Source: Maritimibacter sp. (GTDB taxonomy: Bacteria; Pseudomonadota; Alphaproteobacteria; Rhodobacterales; Rhodobacteraceae). From it: 64,000 nt of DNA. The translations under genes and the position numbers were made by a program. The stretch lies in the NCBI GenBank assembly GCA_011389895.1, contig JAABTN010000011.1:1-64000 (forward strand), in the 5' to 3' direction. Of the stretch, positions 9,531 through 18,777 are shown one piece after another (position 1 is the first letter of the stretch; each line of letters begins with the position of its first letter). The notes under the pieces were generated by a model. The model was not told where the DNA came from. It did no database searches and was given only the letters and a program-made list of their open reading frames with translations.

Positions 9531-9737
9531 ATGAAAAAAGTCATGATCGTTGCTGCTGTTGCAGCTCTCGCCGCCACTGCTGCTCAAGCTGGCGCTCTCG
9601 TCGACCCGGTCGTCGAGCCGGAAGTCATTGTTGAACAGTCGTCGTCCTCTTCGTCGGCTGGTCTGATCGTTCCGCTGATCTTCCTCGCCCTCGTGGGCGT
9701 GGGTGTGTTCTGCGCGATCAACACCACCATCTGCTAA
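9531..9737 (+). CDS. Small secreted/membrane protein, tandem copy 2 (68 aa)
   Basis: Paralogue of the gene at 9167. Only four residues differ, all in the N-terminal half (for example His/Gln at the signal-peptide end), while the 3' part from the EPEV codons to the stop is identical at the DNA level. That points to recent duplication or gene conversion. It has its own leader with GGAG about 9 bases before the ATG and its own terminator. Role unknown; the Ser linker, hydrophobic helix and terminal cysteines suggest an envelope-anchored peptide. Confidence 0.75.
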   Translation: MKKVMIVAAVAALAATAAQAGALVDPVVEPEVIVEQSSSSSSAGLIVPLIFLALVGVGVFCAINTTIC

Positions 9738-9772
9738 GCATCCTGTCCGGGCATCGGCCCGGTTGGATCGAA

Positions 9773-9804
9773 AACCCCGGTGCTTCGAGCGCCGGGGTTT
9801 TTTC
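9773..9804 (+). terminator. Rho-independent terminator after tandem copy 2
   Basis: AACCCCGG pairs with CCGGGGTT around an 11-base loop, followed by a six-T run. Confidence 0.85.
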
Positions 9805-9845
9805 GTTGGGGGGTGGCTGCCTGTGGGCCATGAGGACCGGGCAAC

Positions 9846-9878
9846 AAAAAACGCCCGGCGCGCCGGGCACCGGGCGTC
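9846..9878 (-). terminator. Rho-independent terminator of trxA
   Basis: Read on the minus strand, GACGCCCGG and CCGGGCGTT form a GC-rich hairpin ending in six T. It lies 20-50 bp after the trxA stop. Confidence 0.8.
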
Positions 9879-9900
9879 TTGATTACAAAGACCCTCTGGC

Positions 9901-10221
9901 TCAGATCGATTCGTCGATCCAGCTTTGAAGCGCCGCTTTCGGGGCTGCGCCGACCTTGTTCGAGATGACTTGACCATCCTTGAACATGAACAGCGCCGGG
10001 ATGCCGCGCACGCCCATCTGGGCCGGTGAATTCGGGTTCTCGTCCACGTTGACCTTGGCGATCTTCACCTTGTCACCGTATTGGGCCGACAGCTCTTCCA
10101 GAGCCGGGCCGATCATCTTGCACGGGCCGCACCATTCGGCCCAGAAGTCGACGACGACGGGGACGTCAGATTTGAGCACTTCCGCTTCGAAAGTGTCGTC
10201 GGTGACTGCGACGGTGGTCAT
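9901..10221 (-). CDS. trxA: Thioredoxin
   Basis: General cytosolic disulfide reductant, 106 residues, the usual length. The active site [11 protein letters not shown] is at about residues 26-36, and the cis-Pro loop is RGIPALFMF (about 73-81). The ATG at 10221 has GGAG upstream (aAGGAGaaccgcaaATG). It lies 37 bp downstream of addA on the same strand; addA-trxA linkage is common in Rhodobacterales. Confidence 0.97.
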   Translation of the reverse strand: MTTVAVTDDTFEAEVLKSDVPVVVDFWAEWCGPCKMIGPALEELSAQYGDKVKIAKVNVDENPNSPAQMGVRGIPALFMFKDGQVISNKVGAAPKAALQSWIDESI

Positions 10222-10257
10222 TTGCGGTTCTCCTTGAATGATAGCTTGAGTTGGAAC

Positions 10258-13200
10258 CTAGGTAGCCGTGCCATCCGCGTCAAGGCGACCAAATGCGCGC
10301 AGGGCGCCGCCGGGGGCCGGTTCCATGAGGGTGGCGGTCCGTGTCCAAAGCACCGCCGAGGCGATTATTCGGTCGGGATAGAGCGGCGTCAGCGCGGCCT
10401 CGTACGCACCGAGTTGTCGCAAGATGCCCTCGGGAATGCTGTCTGCCGTGGCCGGAACATTGAGATTCGATTTGAAATCAATGGCCAGAACGCGGTCTTT
10501 TTCGATCACCAGACGGTCGATCACGCCGTGCACCCGGGTGCGCCCCGCGATGTTCACCGGGGCTGACACCGCGACCTCGGCCAAGGCCGCGCCGGAGAAC
10601 AGTTGTGCAAGATGCGGCGCGGTGAGCACGGCCTTCGCTTCCGCGAGCAGATCGGTCAGCGCGTCTTGGGTCACGGCATCCTCGCCGAAGGCAAGCAGCG
10701 CGGCGGCGTGATGCGGCCAATCGGATTGCGGATAATCGGGAAGGAATTCGAGAAGCCGATGAATTTGCCGACCGCGCTGTTTCGCGGCCTCACTGTCCAA
10801 CCCGGGCTCGCCCCCCACCACGATCTTCTCACCGCCAAGGTCCGAGGGGACGAGCGGTTTTGGCGGCTTGGGGTGGTGCGGGGCATAGGTTTCGGCCCAT
10901 GGCGGCAGATCGCCGGGGTCATGTGTCTGCCCCTTGATCTTGTGTTTGGCGGGCGCTGGCCAGTCGCCGCCTTGAAAGCGCCGCCCAAGCCCGACGGGGG
11001 TGTCGAGCGCCGATGTCTCGAGCCCCCCAAGCCCGGCGGTGACGATCCCATGCCACGATTCGTGGCTTTCTTTCCCCGGATCGCCAGCCCCGGCCACGAT
11101 GAGCCAGCTTTCAGCACGGGTCATCGCGACGTAGAGAAGCCGCATGCGTTCTTCGATCTCGCGCTCTTTCGCGGCGTCGAGCGCGGGGGTCAGCGCGGAT
11201 GGCATGTCATCGGCGCGGGGTTTCCAGACAAGATACTGGTCATGGTGCACCAGATCGCCCCGCCCCCGCAGATCGCGCTTCGCGGTATCGGGCAGGATGA
11301 CCAAGGGCGCCTCGAGCCCCTTGGCCCCGTGCACCGTCATCACGCGCACCTCGGTCGGGTCCGTGTCCATTTGCCGCTTGATCTCGACCTCTTCGGCGGC
11401 CAGCCATGTGAGGAACCCGGTCAGAGACGGAACCTCGATCTGTTCATAGGACCGGGCTTGGGCCAGCATCGCGTCGATCCCGTCCTCGGCCTCGGGTCCA
11501 AGCCGCCCGGTCAGAAGACGCCGCCCGTCATGCCGGGTCAGTATCCGGTCGATCAGGTCGAAGGGCCGCAGGAAATCGGCCTGATCGCGCAGGTCGGTGA
11601 TCATGGCGAGCGCGTCGGATGGGCCAGACGCCCGCAGCGCCTGCCACAGATACCCATCGCGCCCATGGGCAAGCCGATAGAGCGCATCCTCGGACCAACC
11701 AAAAAGCGGCGATCGCAGCGCGGCGGCAAGCGACAGGTCATCTTCCGGGGTGGCGAGCACGTTGAGAAGCGCGGTCAAATCCTTGACCGCCATTTCCCCC
11801 CCGATCCTGAGCCGGTCGGCCCCGGCAATCGGCACCCCGCGCGATTTGCAGGCGCGGATGATGTGGTGAAACAGGTCGGATCGCCGTTGGACGAGAACAA
11901 GAATATCCCCCGGCTTGACCACGTCGAACTGACCGTCGCGCAAGATCTGCTCTTCTTCCAGAAGGCGCGCGATCTCGCCCGCGATCTGATGGGCAAGCTC
12001 GACGTTGTGATCGCCGGGCGATGCCATGTCCACTGGGTCATCCCAAGGCTTGGGCGGGGGGTCGTCTTCTTTCTCACAAAACGGCCAAAGATCGACGCGC
12101 CCGGGCCTTTCGGTATGAAACGCGGCGTGATCCGGCACGGATTCGCCAAGACCGGGCACGGCGGCAAGCGCCTTGTCGACCACCGTCAGGATGGCAGGGG
12201 ATGAGCGGAACGAATGCTGAAGCGGCAATTGCGCCAGTGGGCTCTGGATGTCATCCAGCCGGGTCTTGAACCAATCCCGCATGCGCAGGAATTCCTGCGG
12301 GTCCGCGCCTTGGAACGAATAAATCGACTGCTTCGGATCGCCCACCACGAAGATCGACCACGATTGCCCGGCATGCGCGCCTTCGCCCGAGATGAATTCT
12401 TGCGCGATCTGCTGGATCACCCGCCATTGCTCCGGGTTCGTATCCTGACTTTCGTCGACAAGGATATGGTCGATCCCGCCATCAAGCCGGTAGAGCACCC
12501 ATTGCGCCAAGGCCGAATCGGTCAAGAGGCGCGAGGTGAAATGGATCAGGTCATCGAAATCGAGCCATCCGCGCGCGGCCTTGGCGGCCTCAACCCGGAT
12601 GACAAAGGCGCGCGCGAAGGCATGAAGCGCCAGCGTACGCTCGACCGTGGCAAGCGTGCGGTGTTGATCCAGCGCATCCTGCGCCCGGTTGGCAAGGTGC
12701 CAATAGGCATCGGCGCGCTCGCCCAGTTCTGCTTGCGCGGCCTTGGTCAAAAGCGTCTTCTTCGGGGTTCCCGCCTTGGTCAGAAGAGCGCTGCAAAGCC
12801 GGTCGAACCCGGGCCAACCCGGCGCGTCGAGATCAATCTGTGACAGGTCGTTGGCCTGACTTTGCATCGTTGATGTCAGGCCGGCCAGCACCGGGATCAC
12901 GGCGCGCACGAGATCTTTGACATCCGGCGAGAACAGATCATTCAGGATGTCCTCTCCGGAAAATGCGGAGGGCAGGTCGAACCACCCCAAGACCGTGTCG
13001 CGCGTCACGGGCAGGGCAAAGTCGTGGCGTTTGGACAATATCTCGGCAAGCAGCTTGTCAAACTCCGCGCCGGAGAAATGTTGGGCCATCTCTTCGACAA
13101 GCGGCTTGTCTGCCGCCTGGGCCATGTCTTCGACAACCTCGTTGCGCAGAAGCTGGCCAGAGCGATCATCCATTTCCTTGAAATCCGGGCTGACCCCGGC

Positions 13201-13599
13201 CTCCATCGGGAAGCGGCGCAGGATCGAGGCGCAGAAGGCGTGGATGGTCTGGATCTTCAGCCCGCCGGGGGTTTCGATCGCGCGGGCGAAAAGCTGCCGG
13301 GCGCGGGCAAAGTCGAGCGTGCCCTCGGCCCCAAGATCAGACAGCGCTTGGCCAAGCTTCTCATCGTCGAGCATCGCCCATTGGCCCAGCCGTTCGAACA
13401 ACCGGTTCTGCATCTCGCTCGCCGCCGCCTTGGTATAGGTGAGGCAAAGGATGTTCTGCGGCTCCACGTTGGAAAGCAAAAGGCGCGCCACGCGGTCTGT
13501 CAGAACGCGGGTCTTGCCCGATCCGGCATTGGCGGACAGCCATGTGTTCCGGGTGGGATCGGCGGCATCGACCTGCCGCTGCGTGGCCGCGTCGCGCAT
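10258..13599 (-). CDS. addA: AddA helicase-nuclease (double-strand break repair)
   Basis: Large subunit of the RecBCD-like AddAB enzyme that processes double-strand breaks for RecA loading. The 1113-residue protein is a UvrD-type helicase: Walker A in SANAGSGKTRVL (about residue 22), DESQDTNPEQW as motif II (about 385), VHGAKGLEAP and LLYVAMTRAESW as motifs V-VI. A C-terminal RecB-type nuclease follows with HGVIDRLV and the catalytic IDFKSN (about 1060). Its start overlaps the addB stop by ATGA. Confidence 0.95.
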   Translation of the reverse strand: MRDAATQRQVDAADPTRNTWLSANAGSGKTRVLTDRVARLLLSNVEPQNILCLTYTKAAASEMQNRLFERLGQWAMLDDEKLGQALSDLGAEGTLDFARARQLFARAIETPGGLKIQTIHAFCASILRRFPMEAGVSPDFKEMDDRSGQLLRNEVVEDMAQAADKPLVEEMAQHFSGAEFDKLLAEILSKRHDFALPVTRDTVLGWFDLPSAFSGEDILNDLFSPDVKDLVRAVIPVLAGLTSTMQSQANDLSQIDLDAPGWPGFDRLCSALLTKAGTPKKTLLTKAAQAELGERADAYWHLANRAQDALDQHRTLATVERTLALHAFARAFVIRVEAAKAARGWLDFDDLIHFTSRLLTDSALAQWVLYRLDGGIDHILVDESQDTNPEQWRVIQQIAQEFISGEGAHAGQSWSIFVVGDPKQSIYSFQGADPQEFLRMRDWFKTRLDDIQSPLAQLPLQHSFRSSPAILTVVDKALAAVPGLGESVPDHAAFHTERPGRVDLWPFCEKEDDPPPKPWDDPVDMASPGDHNVELAHQIAGEIARLLEEEQILRDGQFDVVKPGDILVLVQRRSDLFHHIIRACKSRGVPIAGADRLRIGGEMAVKDLTALLNVLATPEDDLSLAAALRSPLFGWSEDALYRLAHGRDGYLWQALRASGPSDALAMITDLRDQADFLRPFDLIDRILTRHDGRRLLTGRLGPEAEDGIDAMLAQARSYEQIEVPSLTGFLTWLAAEEVEIKRQMDTDPTEVRVMTVHGAKGLEAPLVILPDTAKRDLRGRGDLVHHDQYLVWKPRADDMPSALTPALDAAKEREIEERMRLLYVAMTRAESWLIVAGAGDPGKESHESWHGIVTAGLGGLETSALDTPVGLGRRFQGGDWPAPAKHKIKGQTHDPGDLPPWAETYAPHHPKPPKPLVPSDLGGEKIVVGGEPGLDSEAAKQRGRQIHRLLEFLPDYPQSDWPHHAAALLAFGEDAVTQDALTDLLAEAKAVLTAPHLAQLFSGAALAEVAVSAPVNIAGRTRVHGVIDRLVIEKDRVLAIDFKSNLNVPATADSIPEGILRQLGAYEAALTPLYPDRIIASAVLWTRTATLMEPAPGGALRAFGRLDADGTAT

Positions 13600-16550
13600 C
13601 AGTCGCCCACCTTTTCCGGCACCGCGTCATCGGCGTGGTCCCATTCCCCGAACCGGGCGAGATGGTCGAAATCGCCCGGCCTGTCTTCGCTTCGAAACAC
13701 CACCCGGCGGGATTTATAGCCGCGGTCCCGTTTTGCGTATTCGGCCAGAATAGAGACCAATTCTTCCTCGGTCTTGTCCAGCGTGTCGACATCAAACGGC
13801 ACATCGGCGGTCTTGGCCTCGGACCCAAGACCGACATAGGCGACCTTTGCGGTCTCGGCCTTGCCGATCGAGGTGAACCCGCCGTGTCGCGCTACCAGCG
13901 CTTCGAGCAGGAGCTGTTTGTCGTAGGCGAGCTGTTGTTTCTTCGACGGCAAGGCCCCGGTCTTGTAGTCATAGATCGCGATCCGCCCGTCCGAGAGCCG
14001 GTCGATCCGGTCCGCGCGCCCATAAAGACGCAGGTTGCCCGGGCCAAAATGCGCCTCGCCCCATTGTTCCGTCCAGATTTCGCGTGCCTCGCCCTGCCGC
14101 GCGGCTTCGTCGGCAAGGAAGGTATCAAGGGACCGCTCCAACCGGGCCAGCCACATGATCCGCGCGGCGGGCCATGGCGCCTTTTCCTCGAACACCTCGC
14201 GTGCGGTTGCGAGCAATCGGGCCCGTTGCGCGGCCAAGGGTTCATCCGCGACACGTTCCTTGATGAACCGCTCCATCACATCGTGAATCGCGGTACCCCT
14301 GAGGGCAGCGTCGGGTTCTTGGTGCAGCGGGTCGAGGGGAGAGAGCCCAAGGATTCGGCGCGCGTAGATCGCATAGGGGTCACGGATCAGCCGGGCCATA
14401 TCGGTAAAGGACAGATCCTTTGGTCTGTGGTCCTCGGGCGGTTGCGGCGCTGGGCGCTTGGCCGGCCTGCGCGGATGGGCCGGATCCTGTGGCGTGTCGA
14501 GACGGCGCGCCAAGGTCAGCCATTCCTCGCCACGCGCCCGCATCTTTTGAAGCGCCTTGTCCCCGTCTTCCGACATGCCGGCCAAAAGGTTCGTCATGCG
14601 GTTGATCCAGCGCGAGGGCACCGTCTTTGCCTCGTCATCGCGCAGGCATCGGGTCAGAACGACGTCGCCAACCCCGATTGCTTGCTGGAAATCATGGGCT
14701 GACAGCCCGATCCCCCGCTCGGGCAGCAAAAGCCCGACCTTCTTGCGCATATCGCGGTTCATCCATGGGTCGGCACCGGGCCGCTCGGGCCAAGACCCTT
14801 CGTTCAACCCGGCGAGTATGGCAAGGTCGACGCCCTGAACGCGCGCCTCCAACGTGCCCCAGATCCGGATGTTTGGATGGGTTTCGACCGTCTCGCGCAC
14901 ATCGCCCCGGTTCAGGATCGCGGTGAAGAGGTCGCGAAAATCCGGGATCGACATCTCGCCGCCATGGGCCGCTTCGCGGACCAGCTCATCGACGATGTCG
15001 CGCGCTTTGCGCCCCGCTTCTTTTTCCCACAGCGCCCCGCTTCCCGTGGTGCACGATCCTGCCGCCAAAAGCTCGCAAATCGTGAGGGTCCGGTTGATAT
15101 GCGCGTCAAGCGGTTCGATCCCTGACGGCGCAAGTTCGGCAAGAATAGAGACGATCCAAGCCACCCATTCGTGCCGCCCATCACCCATTTCCGCCCAGGC
15201 CCCGAGGCTCTTGGCGTCGGGGAACGGGGTGTCGCGGCGCAGCGCCTGAAGCTCAAGATCGCGGGTCAGGCGAAGGTGATTGCCACGCTCGGCCCCGGAA
15301 TGGGTCAGCGGGTGCTTGAGCAGGGTCAAAAGATCTACCCCGGTCACCCGGCGCCCCCGCATATCCGAGACATGGCGCAAAAGTCGGCCCGGCGCGGTGA
15401 GAGGAAGGGGGCGACCGGCGGAATCGTCCGGCCGGATCTGCCAGCGGTCTAGGGCCGCGGTCACCTGCCGGGTCAGGGTCCGGTCGGGTGTGATCAGCGC
15501 CGCGTCGCGCCCCGCCTCGGCGGCTTTGCGCAGGATCATCGCGATCGCCGCGGCCTCGGCCCGTGGCGAGGGTGCTTCGATCAAGGTCAGATCCTTGGTC
15601 GCGTCCTCGATTCCTTGGAAACCCGGCCCCTCGGCCTGCCATTGGTCCGTGACCGGCGCGGGGCGCAGGGCGAGGGACACGAAGGCATTGCGCCGGGGCG
15701 CGGGGGCCGCGACTTCATGCCATGGCGTGATATCTTCCGGACCCAGTCCGAGCGTTGTCATGATCTGCCGGTAGCGAAACTGTGGATGGTCGGAGTTTTG
15801 CAGCGGGTCTTCCATCGAGGACCAGACCGGGCCGGGCATGTGGAAATCATACCCCGGCAGGATCAGCGCGCCTTGTGGCAGGGTGGCAACCGCCTGCATG
15901 AAAAGCTGTGTCGCACCGCGTGAGCCGGTCGATCCGGCGACGATCACCGGGTCTTTTGGCGGGGTTTCCGCCCAAAGACGCGCGAACCGTTCGATCACCT
16001 GCCGTTGGCGGGCTTCGAGATCGGGGGGTTCTTCGCTGTCTTCGCCAAAGAACCGTTCCACCAGCTTCAAGAACGCAAGACTGCGGGCCCAATGCGCGGA
16101 ATGGGCCGAGACGTCGAGGGTGCGCAGCGCCTCGGGATCGACGCCCTCGCCCTGCATCTCGTCCATCAGCGCGGCGAGGCTGTCGGCCAGCGGATAGATC
16201 GCGGCGCGCGGGGCAAGGTCGGGCTGGCTGTCGAGAAGTTGTGCTACCAGCGTCGACAGCTCCAGACGCCGCCGAAGCGGTGATACGGCGGGCGGCAGAT
16301 CGGCCATCGCGGTATCCTGACCAAGCGCGGTGATCAGCCGGATGCGGGGCAGAAGCGTCGCGGAGCCTTCATCGAAGAGATCGGCAAGCCGCCCGGCCAT
16401 CCGCGTGGTGTTCACGAAGAGGGTAACCCGGGCCATCGCCTCGGGCGGTTGGTCCGCCATCCGGGCGCGCAGGCCATCAACGACCGCGCGGGGGAAATCC
16501 ACACCCGCGGCCTGGGCGAAAACACGGGGGCGGTCGGATTTGTCAAACAT
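13599..16550 (-). CDS. addB: AddB nuclease/helicase subunit
   Basis: Partner subunit of AddA; 983 residues in the preferred reading. The N-terminal part resembles an inactivated helicase, and the C-terminal PD-(D/E)XK nuclease shows YGRADRIDRL and the catalytic IYDYKTGALPS (about residue 880). The ATG at 16550 (MFDKSDRPRVFAQAAGVDFP) matches the normal AddB beginning and overlaps the murU stop by 8 bp; the ORF stays open 25 codons further up, within murU. Essential recombination role is inferred from the family. Confidence 0.93.
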   Translation of the reverse strand: MFDKSDRPRVFAQAAGVDFPRAVVDGLRARMADQPPEAMARVTLFVNTTRMAGRLADLFDEGSATLLPRIRLITALGQDTAMADLPPAVSPLRRRLELSTLVAQLLDSQPDLAPRAAIYPLADSLAALMDEMQGEGVDPEALRTLDVSAHSAHWARSLAFLKLVERFFGEDSEEPPDLEARQRQVIERFARLWAETPPKDPVIVAGSTGSRGATQLFMQAVATLPQGALILPGYDFHMPGPVWSSMEDPLQNSDHPQFRYRQIMTTLGLGPEDITPWHEVAAPAPRRNAFVSLALRPAPVTDQWQAEGPGFQGIEDATKDLTLIEAPSPRAEAAAIAMILRKAAEAGRDAALITPDRTLTRQVTAALDRWQIRPDDSAGRPLPLTAPGRLLRHVSDMRGRRVTGVDLLTLLKHPLTHSGAERGNHLRLTRDLELQALRRDTPFPDAKSLGAWAEMGDGRHEWVAWIVSILAELAPSGIEPLDAHINRTLTICELLAAGSCTTGSGALWEKEAGRKARDIVDELVREAAHGGEMSIPDFRDLFTAILNRGDVRETVETHPNIRIWGTLEARVQGVDLAILAGLNEGSWPERPGADPWMNRDMRKKVGLLLPERGIGLSAHDFQQAIGVGDVVLTRCLRDDEAKTVPSRWINRMTNLLAGMSEDGDKALQKMRARGEEWLTLARRLDTPQDPAHPRRPAKRPAPQPPEDHRPKDLSFTDMARLIRDPYAIYARRILGLSPLDPLHQEPDAALRGTAIHDVMERFIKERVADEPLAAQRARLLATAREVFEEKAPWPAARIMWLARLERSLDTFLADEAARQGEAREIWTEQWGEAHFGPGNLRLYGRADRIDRLSDGRIAIYDYKTGALPSKKQQLAYDKQLLLEALVARHGGFTSIGKAETAKVAYVGLGSEAKTADVPFDVDTLDKTEEELVSILAEYAKRDRGYKSRRVVFRSEDRPGDFDHLARFGEWDHADDAVPEKVGD

Positions 16551-17238
16551 CGGGGTCAGATTGGAGGAGCGCATTGGCCAAGGCAATCCCTTCCGGGCGC
16601 CCCACGTCGCACCATCCCCCGTCATGCAGCGTGCCGAAGACGCGCCCCTCGGCGTGAAGCCTGTCCCAAAGAAGGTTCAGTGAGAAAACCTCGTCCGCGA
16701 TATCTTCGAGCCCCTCGGTCTTGATGATCTGCGCGCCGGAATAGACGTATCCTGGCCCCCGCGTAAGCCGCCCGTCGGTGCCCAGGTGAAAATCCCCGGG
16801 GCCTTCGTGGCCGGTGGCCGCCGCCGGGTCGAGCAGGAGCAAGAGCGCATCCATGCGGGTCGGATCCCAGGCGCGGGCCAGCTCGGACAGCGGGTTTTGC
16901 CCGGTCCAGACAGCATCGGAATTCAGCGTGAACACCGGGTCATGGCCCAGAAGCGCACGCGCCTGTCGAAGCCCGCCGCCGGTTTCAAGAATGCGGTCGG
17001 GTTCTAGCGACAGCTTCACCCCACGCGGGGCAAGGTGGGCGGCAAGCTGTTCGGGCCGGTAGTGAAGATTGGCAACAATAGTCTCTATTCCGGCCGAAAT
17101 CGCAATATCGAGCGCATGATCTATCAACGGCCGACCGCCGACTTCGATCAAGGGTTTTGGCCGGTCTGCGGTCAACGCCCCCATACGCGTGCCGAACCCG
17201 GCGGCAAAGATCATCAAAGATGTCGGATGGTGCCGCAT
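16543..17238 (-). CDS. murU: N-acetylmuramate-1-phosphate uridylyltransferase (MurU-like)
   Basis: Nucleotidyltransferase of 231 residues expected to convert MurNAc-1-phosphate and UTP to UDP-MurNAc in peptidoglycan recycling. The N-terminal IFAAGFGTRMGALTADRPKP is the nucleotide-binding signature; LETGGGL and NSDAVW are also typical. It sits between amgK and addB. The start at 17238 leaves a few residues before the Rossmann strand as in relatives; an ATG at 17214 in ATGA overlap with amgK would truncate that strand. Substrate is inferred from pairing with AmgK. Confidence 0.85.
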   Translation of the reverse strand: MRHHPTSLMIFAAGFGTRMGALTADRPKPLIEVGGRPLIDHALDIAISAGIETIVANLHYRPEQLAAHLAPRGVKLSLEPDRILETGGGLRQARALLGHDPVFTLNSDAVWTGQNPLSELARAWDPTRMDALLLLLDPAAATGHEGPGDFHLGTDGRLTRGPGYVYSGAQIIKTEGLEDIADEVFSLNLLWDRLHAEGRVFGTLHDGGWCDVGRPEGIALANALLQSDPDV

Positions 17239-18239
17239 TTTCGTTTCAACTCTTCAAGCAGGTGGGGTGTGGGGTCCGGTAAATGCGCGGTGACAGGGAC
17301 ACGCAGCGTATCGAGCGCAGGGTGGGATAGATCGACCATCAGGTTCGACCAGACCGTGGGGATCAGATCGACATAGCGCGGCTTTCCGAAATGCATCGAC
17401 AACCGGGCAAACACGCCGAGAATGCGCAGGTTGCGCTGGGCCGACATCGCGGCGCAGGCGCGGGAAAACCCGTATTGGTCGATCCCCTGCGTATCGGCGT
17501 AGTGGCGGATCATCGCGGCGCGTGTTGTCGGGGCGACCCGGCGGCGCACGTCATGGACCAGCGACATGAGATCATAGGCCGGATGCCCGATCCCGGCGTC
17601 CTGAAAATCCAAAAGCCCGGTCTTGGCGGACTGTGGGCTACGCTCGGGAAGCCAGAGCAGGTTCTCGGCATGATAATCGCGCAGTACGAGGACCGGTTTC
17701 CAAGCGGGGAGGGCATCGAAGGTAACGCGAAGCCCGGTGGCAATCGCCGCCCGCCCCTCGGCATCCATCACGTCGGTCGCGCCGAAACCATACCAATCTG
17801 ACGCCAGACCGGCAGCTTTTACCATGGTTTCGGGGCCATAGTCCGGCACCGTTTCGGGCGGTGCGGCGGCGTGCAGTGCGATCAAGGTGTCGGTTGCCGC
17901 ACGGTAGAGGTCTTCTTCCGGCCCGGTGTCGCGCGCCAAGACCGTTGAGAAAAGCGTGTCGCCGAGGTCTTCGATCAAGAGAAGGCCGGTTTCAGCATCC
18001 TTGGCATAAATCTCGGGCGCGGAGAGGCCGATGGACGACAGATGGCGCGCGATGGACAGGAAGGGCCTGACATCTTCGCCCCGATCTGGCGAGGCGTCCA
18101 TCAGGATGGCGGTGTCCAATCCGCGCGAAAGCCGGTCGTATCGCCGGTTCGAGGCATCGCCGGCAAGCGGTGCGCGCAGGGCGTCGCCCCAGCCCGCAGA
18201 GGCCAGAAAGGATGAGATTTGCGCGGCGCGATCACCCAT
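17214..18239 (-). CDS. amgK: Anomeric MurNAc/GlcNAc kinase (AmgK-like phosphotransferase)
   Basis: An APH-fold sugar kinase of 341 residues. LLIEDLGDTLFS is the hinge; the catalytic loop is LRDYHAENLLWLP (about residue 200) and the Mg-binding motif is GLLDFQDAG (about 222). AmgK phosphorylates the anomeric hydroxyl of MurNAc or GlcNAc, and MurU then makes the UDP sugar, bypassing fosfomycin-sensitive MurA. The start at 18239 overlaps the tsaE stop by 8 bp. The frame upstream to 18305 is within tsaE and is not used. Confidence 0.87.
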   Translation of the reverse strand: MGDRAAQISSFLASAGWGDALRAPLAGDASNRRYDRLSRGLDTAILMDASPDRGEDVRPFLSIARHLSSIGLSAPEIYAKDAETGLLLIEDLGDTLFSTVLARDTGPEEDLYRAATDTLIALHAAAPPETVPDYGPETMVKAAGLASDWYGFGATDVMDAEGRAAIATGLRVTFDALPAWKPVLVLRDYHAENLLWLPERSPQSAKTGLLDFQDAGIGHPAYDLMSLVHDVRRRVAPTTRAAMIRHYADTQGIDQYGFSRACAAMSAQRNLRILGVFARLSMHFGKPRYVDLIPTVWSNLMVDLSHPALDTLRVPVTAHLPDPTPHLLEELKRKCGTIRHL

Positions 18240-18735
18240 GTCCGCCCCCGATCCATGGGGTGAGGGGCGCGGCCCACCGGGCGTCGGTCCATTGCAGGCA
18301 GACATCGCGGCTGTCCGGCCTGGCGTCGGGGGTGGAAAAGATCACGTTCAGGGCGGCGTCCGGGGCAAGGTCGCCCAGCCGGTCGGGCCATTCCACCAAG
18401 CAGATCGCGGTGTCGAACGCGTCGATGAGCCCAAGTTCCTCGACCTCGTCCGGGTGGGTCAGACGGTAAAGGTCGGCATGCCAGATCTCGGCATTCCCGG
18501 CGTCGTAGGTCTGCACCAGCGTGAAGGTCGGAGAGGGCACGTCTTCGGGCGGTTGGCCCCCGGCGGCGAGCCGGGCCCGGATCAGGCTGCGGGCAAAGTG
18601 GGTCTTTCCCGCCCCGATCGGTCCGGTGAGCAAAAGCTGGTCCCCGGCGGACAGACGGGGGGCGAGGGCCGCGCCGAAGGCAGCGGTTGCGTCGGCGTTG
18701 TCAAAGCTCAACTGGTGGGAACGGCGCGTCGTCAT
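18232..18735 (-). CDS. tsaE: tRNA t6A37 biosynthesis ATPase TsaE
   Basis: P-loop ATPase, 167 residues, that drives the TsaBD complex in N6-threonylcarbamoyladenosine synthesis at tRNA position 37. The Walker A motif is LTGPIGAGKTHFARS (about residues 37-51); the PSPTFTLVQTY and HADLYRL motifs and the C-terminal EWPDRLGD are family marks. tsaD, which encodes a partner, is also in this window at 34131. First gene of the tsaE-amgK-murU-addB-addA run. Confidence 0.93.
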   Translation of the reverse strand: MTTRRSHQLSFDNADATAAFGAALAPRLSAGDQLLLTGPIGAGKTHFARSLIRARLAAGGQPPEDVPSPTFTLVQTYDAGNAEIWHADLYRLTHPDEVEELGLIDAFDTAICLVEWPDRLGDLAPDAALNVIFSTPDARPDSRDVCLQWTDARWAAPLTPWIGGGHG

Positions 18736-18777
18736 CCCCTCTTTCTAACCCGCCCCCCGGTCAGGGCAAGGGCCGGG

